Part shown: in pieces, positions 1 to 11,300 of the stretch | Numbering within the stretch: position 1 is the stretch's first letter | Layout of the letters: every line of letters starts with the position of its first letter | NCBI GenBank assembly: GCA_946122785.1 | Contig: CAMGYJ010000009.1 | Span: 8,586,937 to 8,650,936, forward strand | DNA: 64,000 nucleotides | Direction: 5' to 3' | DNA from: Linum tenue | Taxonomy: Eukaryota > Streptophyta > Magnoliopsida > Malpighiales > Linaceae | Notes under the pieces: generated by a model | The model's database searches: none | What the model was told of the DNA's origin: nothing | What the model saw: only the letters and a program-made list of their open reading frames with translations | Program-made: the position numbers and the translations under genes

Positions 1-95
1 GTGTAACCCTTTGGTTAAGGGCGAAGCTTTTTGTCATTCCTTACCTGTGTTGTAATCATGTTGACATGCTTTTTCATTTTGTCTGGCCTTTGAAG

Positions 96-551
96 CTCAT
101 ACCTGCCCTGAAAGGTAGCCGAGAGAAAATGGGTAAGGCGGCACCAAGGCAGCAGCTGAGTGTGACTTGGGCTCCTGATGTGTATGACCCTGTTCCCAAT
201 TCTCTCTGCCACACGGTGAAGAGCAGTAAGAAGAAATCAAGAAGAGAGAAGGACAGAGATAACAACCACCACCACAACAAGAAGAATGGAAAGAAGGGAC
301 AGAAGGGTAGTGGTAGTACTTCATCCTCGCGAGGAGGCAGCAGCAGCAGTAGTAGTAGCAAGGACAAGAAGCAAATCCGGAGAAAGCCCGACAACAAGTC
401 TTCTTATAAAACACTGGATATCTGTGATGACAGATTTGGCGATTCTTCAAGTGGGCTTAGCTTTGACGTGGCTAGTGCAGACTACTGCGGCAGCAGCTTC
501 CTTAAGAAATCTGTAACAGAGTTCCATTACTCTGTTGCTGAGGCGTTGTGA
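96..551 (+). CDS. 3'-terminal exon of a plant-specific protein of unknown function
   Basis: The exon opens after a pyrimidine-rich acceptor ending in TTTGAAG at 95 and is open to the TGA at 549-551; the gene begins upstream of the window. The piece starts [17 protein letters not shown] and then carries [12 protein letters not shown], a combination I recall from uncharacterised plant proteins. A long low-complexity stretch follows (Lys/Arg-rich, an Asn-His run, then Gly/Ser-rich, roughly residues 45-105 of the exon). The last 45 residues are ordered again, with [22 protein letters not shown]. Codons upstream of 96 in the same frame look like intron. Basic and Ser-rich composition suggests a nuclear protein, but this is inference and no domain with known activity is visible. 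It converges on ArgJ. Confidence 0.8.
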   Translation, partial: LIPALKGSREKMGKAAPRQQLSVTWAPDVYDPVPNSLCHTVKSSKKKSRREKDRDNNHHHNKKNGKKGQKGSGSTSSSRGGSSSSSSSKDKKQIRRKPDNKSSYKTLDICDDRFGDSSSGLSFDVASADYCGSSFLKKSVTEFHYSVAEAL

Positions 552-1339
552 TCTTAGACCTTGGCTTGGTTTCATGCGATAACTAAGCCCGGCCTCCAGC
601 TTTGTGTCTTTCTTTTTCTTCTGTGAATAAATAAGTGCTCTTATGGGAGTGTAGAAGTTTTTAGAACGTCTAAATCTGTGCTGTGTACTGTACGATTGTT
701 GTTTGGTAGTTAATTTGACAAGGAGACCAGCCTGGTTCTGTGTCTTTGTTCTAATATCATGTACTTCTGACTTATTATTTCCAAGGTTTAGTTGCTTCTT
801 GACTTGTGACTTATGAGGTTGTTCTTCAGTCTATGGGATTAGTTGCTATAAACTTGAAAGCATGCCAACCACGCAGGGAGATCTTCAATTCACTTGCTTA
901 AACCTTTCAGGGCAACAATGATTACGATGCCAAAAACTGCTTATTGCTTCCTGAGCTTACAAAGCCATTTTGTCTGCTTGTAGTTAACCCCTTATCAGAA
1001 TGATTACAACATAGCAACCACTCCAACCATCTACAATGATTAACTAACGAAAGTGACCTTGTTTTAGTTTTATATCTTACCAGTTATCACTAGAGTTAAA
1101 ATAGAGGTTACCCATTGGAAAGAAATGATTCCAAGTATCGGTGAATAGAGTTGAGAAGATGGCAAGCCTTCAAACTAAAATAGTAATCTAACAACAATGT
1201 TGCTATCTTGTGAAAACTCATCAGGCTTGCTGAATAATCCCGAGGCAACTTGAGACTCCTGCGTGCCTTGCAGAGATTAAAGTCTGCCGTTTTTTTGGTA
1301 GGAGTTTTGTCGGGAAGGCATACAATGAAGGAGTTTTGC
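552..1339. other. Convergent 3' region between two genes
   Basis: No open frame of note. The stretch should hold the 3' untranslated regions of the upstream plus-strand gene and of ArgJ, which point at each other. Confidence 0.5.
626..631 (+). terminator. Likely polyadenylation signal of the first gene
   Basis: AATAAA lies about 75 bases after the stop codon in a T-rich 3' region, which is the usual spacing for a plant near-upstream element. Confidence 0.4.
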
Positions 1340-4300
1340 CTAGGTTGTGTACTCGGCGTTTATCTTGACATAATCATAGCTCAAATCGCAGCCCCATGCC
1401 TGCCCCCCTCCTGTTCCATTGCCTGGTTGGAAAAGAACAGTCAAAACAAATGGTGTGTGTTCAACAACTTAAGAATGGAGTAAATAAAAGAGAATGCAAG
1501 TTAAGTGTTGAAAAGGCCAAAAGGGGGTTCATCAACAGCTTAAGAATGCTCGTCTCTGTATTGCCACTGGGAGAAAAGCTCAGTTGGAGTTCAGAGCCTT
1601 ACCAACAGAAATCTGGATGGCAACAGTGCCATGGGTCTCACCTGCCTTCTTCAGATAATTACTTGCGCCAGCCCTGGCAAAGAAACAGGAATCAGGCTCA
1701 CTGGTACAATATTTGAGAGACTAGAGAGAATCGAGACAAAAGACTAGTAGTAGTAGTAGTAATAGTTGACCTGTCAAACGGCAATGGTTGGCCATTGTTC
1801 ATCAGTAGAGTGTCCCCGAGCAGTATGCGGAGTTTGTTTTGGTCAAATGGGATGCCTGAATAGCCAGCAGCTGCAGCAATTCGTCCCCAGTTGGGGTCTC
1901 TCCCATATACTGCCGCCTGAACTTCATCATCAATGCAGAATTAAAGAACTGGGGAAAGAAGAGCTGAGATTAATATCATTGAATCAGTGATCAAGTATTG
2001 CTGCTTCTTGCCTTGACAAGAGACGAAGATGCTACTGAACGTGCAACCTTTGCTGCATCCATCTCACTTTCTGCCCCTACTACTGTGACCTGCGGAAAAT
2101 CAAGCAAGCTATTACCAGTCAGGATTCAGTGCCTGTCATTAACTATGGCTGCCTGCTTAGCATACCTCAATCAAGCATGTAGCCCCTTCTCCATCCCAAG
2201 CTATTGATTTGGCCAAGCCTTGCATCACCTAGGAATGGTAGATTGAAAGCACATGTTTTATTCTTAGCCGAATAAAGCAACTGGTTCATAAATTGTGCAC
2301 AGACAAGCACATAAATTTCAGGTGTGAAATTGGATATCAAGTTGAGTCTAGGGTTAACTAAGCTTACAGCATCAAGGCCTGCTTGAAGTTGTTCTGCCTC
2401 ATGGCTATGTAGAGAAGATATCGGGGTTTTTCCAGATAACCCACTAGCCAACGCTATGACTGTGTCATTCGTACTGGTGTCTCCATCCACCTTTCAAGCA
2501 GCAATCATAGTAATACTAATTTTAAATACCAGGACCCGGCGAAAACTAAAACAGCGATTTACTACAGAAGTAAGCAGACCGGTTAAACAAACAATGTAAA
2601 CTACCGTTATTTGGTTGAAGCTACGATTGACAGCAATCTTCACCATCTTTCTCCAGACTTCACTTTCCACAAGGGCATCAGTTGTTATTACCTGAACAGT
2701 TGTAGAGTGAAATTAGAATAATCTATCTGTTGAAACTTTAAGAGAAAGAAGTGACTACAAACTTACACCGAGCATGGTAGCCATATTTGGATGTATCATA
2801 CCAGAACCTTTTGCAATTCCCCCAATTCTTATATTTGCATCTCCCACCTGTAGCATTTTAACAAGTTTTATATATGCTTGTACCAGTAAAGCAACAAAAA
2901 TATGAAATGGCGGATATATACTGGTAAAGTTGAACCGTGTTAAACTATTAGGTAGCATTTTTTAGATGCAGTAATCAATGTTCCTCAGGAGGAAATATAA
3001 CTGTTCTCATCATGATCCTAGACGTCTACTGCACACCTGAGACTCAATGGCTACACTCTTGCTCACAAGGTCAGTCGTTGTGATTGCCACTGCTGCTGCA
3101 CCTGCCCTGCACATTTGCCAACCATATAACTGGATGTTAAAGCAAAATGTAACGCCAATGAGAAAGTGAATATGGCAATTTGAGAAGGAAGCAGCATTTG
3201 GAATGTAATCGTACAAGACCAAATGAAGCTGCACATTTCATAAAACAATGATGCAATTTTAATAGCTAACTATTATGAACAGTTTAACAAGGATTACCCT
3301 TCAGTGGAGGTCGACAATGAGCTAACCAATTTGGGCAGTGAACTAAGAAGAGCTTCCTGCATGTTCCAGCTGTTGATTAGGATTTGTTTAAAAAGTACAA
3401 GAAGAGCTGGGCATTGTATGTTTACCTTTTTAATTCTTTGACCGATTACACCGGTTGATTCAATCAAAACTTCATGAGGCTTTATCTTGAGCAGCTGCAG
3501 CAACGAAAAAGAAACGAATGAGGATTTATGAAATAAGATACAAAGATACTTGGATATTATCTCCAGAGAGTCATACCTTAGCAATAGCATCAGCACATTC
3601 TATCACATCTTGGTAACCAGCATTTCCCTGACAATGACCAAGAACAATCTCAGCCACTAAATCCTTGGAACATGCAAATGGTAATAGAGAGGGTAGCCAT
3701 ATACTGTAAGCAAAGTTAGTTTGACAATGCTTACTGTTGCTGCATTTGCTTGGCCAGCATTTATTAGCACTGCACGTGCCTGAAATAGAAACAAGCACAC
3801 CAAGACAGAATCTAAATACTTGGGTCTAGAGAAAGCAAAACAACTATGTCTATTCTCATTCTGCACCTCAAAACGGAATGGAATTGCCGCTCAGGCAATC
3901 AAAAACAGCTTTCATCAACACAGTAAACATTAAATTAGCACAACTAATTCACAAACCACAAGCAAAAACTATGCTCAAAGTAAGCATGACAGCTTACCGT
4001 TTGTGATAAATTTAATACGTTTTTACAGTACAATACAGGTGCTGCAGCGACCATGTTTTGAGTAAATGCCCCTGCCAAGTGAAAGAGTGTGAAATAATTA
4101 AGCTTTTACATATCTTATTATGATCACTACAAACCACATCCACACTATTACCAAATATATATAAGTGGGCTACAACCAAGGGAAAGAAATTGAACCTGCA
4201 GCTATGGCATCCACATCACAAGTAACAAGTGCAAGATCAGGTTTCTCCCCTTTGGCTCTAAGCCCGCCATAAATGCCAGCAGCTTTGAATCCATTGGCTG

Positions 4301-4787
4301 CGGTAACACCCCCAGGAATCTACATTGATAAATCCCTCATACTAAGCATAATGGAATCAAATGAAATATCAAGTTCCCTGACCAACATCATTAGTCGCCT
4401 GTCAAACAATCCCAATAGTGAAGGGCAACAATTCCAGCTGGTTCGATGCATAGAATAAAGACCAATAACACTGGAGAAGAGTGGGATAACCGCATTTTAC
4501 TCACCTCCTTCCAGGGTCCTTGAGGAAGGATAATGGGAGCTGCTGGTATGAAATTAGCCGCCTCATTCATACTCGCCACCGCGAACACCTTAAAATCCCT
4601 CATAGTCAAACGGAACGAGCTGAAGTTCTGCAATCCGAAAGAGAAGAGTTAATAGTGCAAGTTCTTCGTTTCCAAGGAACTAATTCACGCTATTGGATGG
4701 AAAGTTGTTTTACTTCACCTTTGAGGTCCGGATTCCCGGAGAGAGTTTTAGAGGAATGTAGCTGGAAGGGGGAGCACAAGCGTACAT
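1340..4787 (-). CDS. ArgJ: ArgJ, bifunctional glutamate N-acetyltransferase / N-acetylglutamate synthase, chloroplast
   Basis: ArgJ moves acetyl from N-acetylornithine to glutamate in plastid arginine synthesis and can also acetylate glutamate from acetyl-CoA. I assembled 17 exons (high to low): 4719-4787, 4505-4627, 4196-4319, 3998-4071, 3735-3779, 3577-3627, 3426-3494, 3298-3356, 3037-3106, 2767-2847, 2605-2691, 2368-2490, 2166-2228, 2012-2089, 1771-1916, 1603-1673, 1340-1422. They total 1416 nt, giving 471 residues, the usual plant length, with all phases consistent. Visible motifs include [43 protein letters not shown] (self-cleavage expected between Ala251 and Thr252, the nucleophile), DGDTSTNDT and [10 protein letters not shown], ending in [11 protein letters not shown]. 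The first ~45 residues look like a transit peptide. The intron after 2012 starts with GC rather than GT. A GGC repeat lies in the 5' leader. Confidence 0.95.
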
Positions 4788-5169
4788 GTTTCTGCTGTTG
4801 AGTTATGCCGAGCTCCGACGATGATCGGAGGAGTTGGAGTAGTTGGCGGCGGCGGCGGCGGCAGTGGAGGAAAAATGAGACCTTAATTGGGGATTTTATG
4901 GGAAGTCAAGTAAAGAATTGCACCGTAAAGTAATGGTCGGCTTCTTGCCGGGAAAATTGTTCGGAGTTGTCTCTGCTATGCTTTTCTCAAACGGGCTCGT
5001 ACTCGTACTTTCCCCGTATTCCGTTCCGTCTCTGAACAAAATCATTTCTTTCCCCCTTTTTAACTACCCCGCCCTTATAGAACAAAATTATTTCTTTCTC
5101 CAGAAAGTGCCCAACACTATAAAGGAAGGTCGTGAACAATTACGGCCCAAAAATTTTCGGATAGGTGTG
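4788..5169. other. ArgJ leader and promoter region
   Basis: A (GGC)n run lies near 4847-4862, just upstream of the ArgJ start on the minus strand. The rest is unremarkable. Confidence 0.4.
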
Positions 5170-5177
5170 TTTGCCGA

Positions 5178-5773
5178 TAGGGATGTCAATCCAACCCGTA
5201 ATCATGGGTACCCTACCCGACCGTAACCGGTCAATGAGGGTAATTACCCGCTTTGACGGGTTAAGGGGCGGGTACGGGTAATACCCGGTTTCAAAATAAA
5301 GGGTAGGGTACGGGTATGGTAATCGATAATACCCGCCCGTTATACCCGCCCCGCTAACCAAAGGATCAATTTCCCTTGAGAAATTTATTTTACCTTGAGA
5401 AATTGAGTTTACCTACCATTATTTATGATGAAGATGTAGACGATTATTATGTTTGTGTGGATTGTAGAAGCAAGAACAATTATTATGTGTTTGCCGGTTT
5501 TATTTGTGTGGATTGTTGAAGCTAGAACAGTTACAAGCATTGAGAATTTTTAATGGACAAGAGTATGTTTGTGCATATATGTGTATAAGTTCATAGTTTA
5601 GGATTCATACCCATGGTTACCCGAATACCCGTGGTTACCCGGTGGGTAGGGTATGGTTATATAATTTTCATACCCGGTGGTTATTTGGTCGGTTATTTTA
5701 GAAAGCTCTACCCGACGGGTTAGGAGTTGGTATAGGGTAAACCCGCACCCGACCCTACCCATTGCCATCCCTA
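5178..5773. mobile_element. Non-autonomous hAT-type element (TAGGGATGNCAA family), intact ends
   Basis: The element starts TAGGGATGTCAA and ends TTGCCATCCCTA (imperfect inverted ends). It is flanked by the identical 8-base duplication TTTGCCGA at 5170-5177 and 5774-5781, the length made by hAT transposases. Both subterminal regions are packed with short copies of GGGTA / TACCC in both directions, probably transposase-binding arrays. No coding capacity in the 596 bp. A second intact member is at 47573-48039 and incomplete relatives are near 25.8-26.05 kb and 57.4 kb. Confidence 0.88.
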
Positions 5774-5880
5774 TTTGCCGATAAAGTCTAAACCGTAAAA
5801 GACTAAAAAAAATATGAGATTTTTTTATTTGAAAAATTACTAGAGCAACAAGTGGAATAGGGATGAACATACAATATAAA

Positions 5881-6062
5881 TTGATTCTTCTAGTGTTGAC
5901 GGTGCCCGTTGCAAGGGCTACTACGGAGAGAACCTTTTCAACAATGAATCATGTGAAAAATGATTTGCGCAAGAAAATGAGCGATTAATTTTTCGCCGAT
6001 TGCTTAACTATTTTAATTAAAAGAGAGTATGATGTTGGTATAGATGTAGACTCCATTTTTTA
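5881..6062 (+). pseudogene. hAT transposase C-terminal (dimerization) relic
   Basis: One frame reads LILLVLTVPVARATTERTFS followed by MNHVKNDLRKKM, which matches the hAT dimerization region (family pattern L-P-V-S-x-A-x-x-E-R-x-F-S). An in-frame TAA follows MSD, then the reading continues FFADCLTILIKREYDVG. No upstream catalytic domain is seen in the window, so this is a 3' fragment with at least one stop. It lies about 100 bp past a hAT-type MITE, but no shared end connects the two. Confidence 0.75.
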
Positions 6063-8350
6063 TTGATTCACTGAATAAAAGATCATCATGTACAATTCAC
6101 ATTGAATTGAATTTTTTTTATGGTTATTATTTTTTTTTTACGATGTCTGATTTTTTTTTAATGAAATGAGGCCCACTGCTCTACTATGTCCTGGATTCGC
6201 AGCTGATCTATGGTTGTACAAGCAATTTTTTAAAATGATATAGTTTACTTATTTATTTATATTTTTCAAAATACAAGTTATATTTGTAAGATTTATATCA
6301 AATTTATCCATAAAGAATTCCTTTTAAGTTTTAAACATGACACTAATATATAATGTTATTCAGAATGCAAAACATATTAAGCAGTTTCAAATGTAGTTAG
6401 CTAATTTGCCAGTAAATCGGTGCCTAGGGATGAGAATTGATATGCAAACGACTTTTTTTTTACCTTTTTAGTTAAGTGATGGGAATTGGGAGCTAGCACA
6501 ATCAAGCACCAAATATTTGCTCCCAAATAAAAAAAATACAGTTTCTTCTTGTCTCATTCACAAGCTTTATCATTCACTTAATCTATTTATTCTATAAAAC
6601 TTCTCCTACATAACCCACATGAATGGACAATACGAGATATTATAGATGGCAATTTCAGGAACTGCATGACTAATCAGGATAAAATTAGAGTTATACTCAT
6701 CGAATTAACCAAATGCACACATTCAAGCACTCAAAATTTCAAGTATAAAGACCCCCAAGTGCACTAGTGAGACTAATAACCAATTACATGAAACAATTCT
6801 AATGTCATTAATGATTCTGGTGATTTTGAAAATGAATGTATAACCGAATGTTTTAGAAGAGTAAACTGACTGAGTTAAAATGGTAGCTTAAGAGCTACAT
6901 ATCCACATGGAAATACCATAATAACTAGAAACACAGTCCCACCAAACAAGAATAATTTCCTTTCCAGAGCTACTTATACCATTGCACAAGCTACTTTTAC
7001 CATCAAACAAAATCATTGCAACGATGGAAAGTTGCACCCCAATTAACGACGACTTTACAGAATTTTTAACGAAAGAGTATTATCGTTACATTGTCATATT
7101 AGAAGGATACGTTTGTACAAAAAAAAAATAGAAGGGTTCTATGAGCTATTTTGGAGGATCAAATCACTATTGAAACTTGAAGAACATCCACTAGAAGATG
7201 AAGATTGAAGATTCTAAACTTATAGTGTATTCTCTCTTATTCTCTATGAATTAGACATCTTCACTTAGGTTGATGAACTCTAGGTCTACATTTTGGTTTG
7301 ATATTGATGTATGTAACTAATCTTATATTTGATTACTCATATTATCTATATGATGGATGCTTATTATGAATTGTATGAGCGTTGATTTCATTTCATGTCA
7401 ATTGAACTTTTGACCTAGGAGGAAAAAATACCCTTTTGGCCCATTCTTGGCAATTAGGATCCACATTGGTTTTGCATTTCCAATTGCAAGATGACATGAC
7501 ATGAGTTCTGGCAATTGCAAAACCAATGACATCAATGTATCTACACATTGCATATTTACAAGTTTGCAACAACTGCAATCGCATATACAAGTCAAAATGG
7601 ACTAAAAAATAGGAACTCTTTATTTTCTTTTCTCTTTATTTTTTATTATATATTTTCATATAAATTAAATATAATATTTAACTACATATGTTATTCCAAG
7701 TGGATTGCATTCACTTGGATTGCATTTGCATGAGGTAAGTGCATGACATTAATATGAGCTGGATTGTAATAAGATTGAGGTGGCAATAAAAATTTAATAT
7801 GCAATTAATTTTGTAATTGCATTGATATAAATGCTCTAAGTTAAAGAAAACATAAGAAACAATCTATGTTCCACAAAGTTCTGAACTGTTTCTGGGATTC
7901 ATATAGAAAAAGGGTACCGATAATAAAAAGAAGAGTGCCCTTTTTCCCTGTGCACGATATGTCCGTATGAGAAGTGAGAACTGCAGACGGCTTCACACGC
8001 ATGCATTTTTTTATCAAAATAGAGAAAGACCGAAAACCCTGCCGACTGTCTACCTACGAAATTCCGCCCTAATTTTTTACCCTCCCTAATACCCTTTTGC
8101 AGCTATCAAATTCAGCTGCTACCAAGAAATATTTCAGCCAAAAAGAATCCCTTACTGCTGCTGGAGCAGGAAGGAAACCATTTAACAATAAATGATGCAG
8201 CAGAAACATATTTCCCCAAACCCCGCATGGTTAAAGAGCCCTACTATCTAAATCTCTGAGACACCTTTCTACTTCTTCCCTTTTTCCCCCCTCTTCCTTG
8301 CCCAGGCTTGGAGTTATTGGAAAGTTTGAAGCGCACGCACCAGTCTTTGT
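6063..8350. other. AT-rich intergenic region without recognised gene
   Basis: Long poly-A/T runs and short frames only. Around 7430-7560 there are repeated words such as GGTTTTGCA / CCAATTGC that suggest a decayed inverted-repeat element, but no clean ends were found. The last few hundred bases are probably the 3' region of the PHD-GNAT gene. Confidence 0.4.
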
Positions 8351-11300
8351 TCAGTCGATTTCCACTGGCACCTTCTTCTCCAGCATCGATGTACCACCGA
8401 ACATCGTCAGCTGGAATTCCTTCGAGTACTTTGTCCACTACAACATCGAAACGCAAGGTGGAGTCAGTTATGGCTGCCCACAGAAGGTAGCGTGTAATCC
8501 AATGCAGGTAGAACATAGCAGTAAATAGATGACATCATGTTATTACCGTCCCGGGACAGCAAGCGAAGGGGTTTCTTTTGGCTAACAGATAATTTGCTAG
8601 TTTTGCCTCCCGTTGTACATTAATGAAAATGAAGGACATTAATCAGTTGCAAACTTACATTTTCATCGCTCATCCTTTCGAAGCCAAATCTTTTAGTCCA
8701 GATCGATTCGGCTTCCACAGCAGCGGGAAGCACCAGGCTCTCCACTTTCAATGAGCGAAGAAATCTCTCCACGCATGAAAAGAGAGCTTGGAAGTAACCC
8801 TAGAGATAACAAAAGCATGTCGATTAATATCCAAGAGGAGGACAAAACCAAGAGCAGAACAGTAGCCAACACCACCAGATACTTACTTTCCCCTGATGCT
8901 TTCGACTGGTCGCCACTAGGGGAAGTTCAGCAACCTCACTGCCGAAAAATCTAAGAAGACCAGCAGATACCACAACATTCCTGCATACCATACATAAGTC
9001 GCTAATTAACAAAAGCAGCAGTAAGGGCAAATGATACAATAAAAAATAGGATGCTTTTTAACATACTTCACAGTCAGAACCACGCAATACATCCCCTGGA
9101 ACTCTTGTCCAGATATGTTCCTCCTGCATGCAGATAAAAAAGATGATCAGCACCTTCAATCAAGAACTTTGTGCAATAAACATGCTCAGCACAAGGATAT
9201 ACAATCCACCAAGAAACAAAAATCAGAAGGGATTAAACTGATCACGAGAAGTTTCCAGTGGCAAACTTCTAGTTTGTAGGTAAAAAATATTCATTATCCT
9301 ATGAAGTATAGTTTGGACCAAACAATCCAATAAACAAAATTCACGACTCGCGTTTCATTGATCGGGATCATAAAGCAACCAAATACAATTTTCATAAGCC
9401 GGACACATTGCTTTAAGTGCTAGCTCTGTTTAATTAAGGATGTTTTTTAGTGCTTGCTTTACTTGTCCAGATGGTGTTATTTATTTCTCATGGCTTGAAG
9501 TTTAAGCAGAACAAAAGATCAGCTTAATAGCAACAAAAACAGCTCCAAGCAGAGGACAGATGAACAACTTACCCATACACCATAAGAGGAATCAGATCAC
9601 GACCTTTTCTAGCTTTGATGGGATCAAAACACTCCTGGAACATGTTGGGATTGAGTAAGAATGGGAAGTTGGGAACTGAAGCTAAATTTGAAAGAAGGCG
9701 ATTCCTAAGCTTCAATAAAGTGCAAAGCACTGAGACATGTGTGGAATCAAACAAAAAAACACCTCACCCGAAAAATTGATGTAGCTTTCGAAAGGAAGGG
9801 AAGATCTTCTTCACGGCGTTCTTTTCCCATCAGAATATGCCATTGGACATTAGCTCTATCAATGTTTAATCCTCTCTCTGAGTGCTTTCGACAGATGATG
9901 TCCAGCTGAGAATCAGATACTGTCTGCACTCCACTAGAAATAGACTTCTGCAGAGCGACATAGATCCGATAACATTCATTACAGCAAAACCATTTTCCTT
10001 CCGGTATTTCCTACAAGGAAATTTCATAAAATGATTTGTCAGTACCCCGTTGCTGTGGCGTAAAAAAAATGTTAAACTGCAAGATTACCAACTTACTTTT
10101 AAATCACACAGACCACGCTCCCTCAAGCAACCAACGTGGAATTCCCTCTCGCACTGGGAGACACGAAGATGAGATTAACAACCATAAAATACAAAATCAA
10201 TGAGAGAGCTATGGAGGGGCAAAGACAATCAAGCATGCATACCTGATCACAGAAGATAACTGTGCGGTCATCAAAAGTACCAGAAATAAAATCACGAGCC
10301 CTGAAAAGATAACCAAACTAAAAGTTTGAGCTTGCTCTTGTTTAGGACAAGCTAAATGGAGTTGGAAGTTTCAGACCAACAAACCTGCAAACAACACAAC
10401 CACCAACATCATATTCTGGTGTTTGAACAACTCGCTTCAACCGGATGACATTAGCTCTAGCAAAATTTTCTTCAGGACCAACTTCCTTGCAGTCTGGACA
10501 ATGCCAAGGACCTTCTGGAATATACTGTTGCTCTATACATGCTGCAACAAAGGATATCCAATTAGATCAAACAAGAATGCAAAAGGCAATTAAAGCATCA
10601 CATACTTCCATTCAATTAGAGCACACAGTTCTTATTTAAGTACCCAGAAAAGCAGATAAACAAATATATCTGTCAATTAACTAATACTTTTCTGAATGAA
10701 CAGGACATGGACAGCTAAATCCTGTATTAGAATCACATCAATAATAAGATTAAAGAAGAAAAAGAGACATACCTCGATGGAAAGCCTGAGGGCAATTATC
10801 ACAATAAACAAGATCCCCTCCATCTCCACATTTTGCACACATATCATCACTGACACCAGTAACAAGATTTTGCCCATTAGCCAATGAAATGGCTATATCA
10901 TGGAGGCTCACTCCATTAGAAGTATAGATGTGACGATATCTGCACAACAACACAAATACCTGATTAACAATGAATCGCAATGGAAAAGGTTCCCACATAA
11001 GTTCAGAAGCTACTCACGGTTGACGCCTTGCAGCCATTCCAGCATGGGCTTCAAACTGTGAAGGACTGATCTGAGTTGGTGAATGAAAGATGCCAGAGAA
11101 AAGTTAGTTGAGAATCAGATGCAGAAATCCAATTCCACGTGATCACAATGATTTTGATCTGACCTCTTTCTTACAGCAGTTGCAAAATATACCGTTGCCC
11201 AACTTGTAGCCACTCAGCATTTCCTGGATAAAAATAAAATAAGATTTACAAACGCTAAAATGATGCATTTGCATGAGATGCCACTAACATGACAACTAAC

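Noticed and set aside
8244..8516. 90-codon minus-strand frame with protein-like composition, ending in a basic tail
   Set aside because: Overlaps the last PHD-GNAT exon in a different frame. The family end FGGTSMLEKKVP and splice phase require the other frame.
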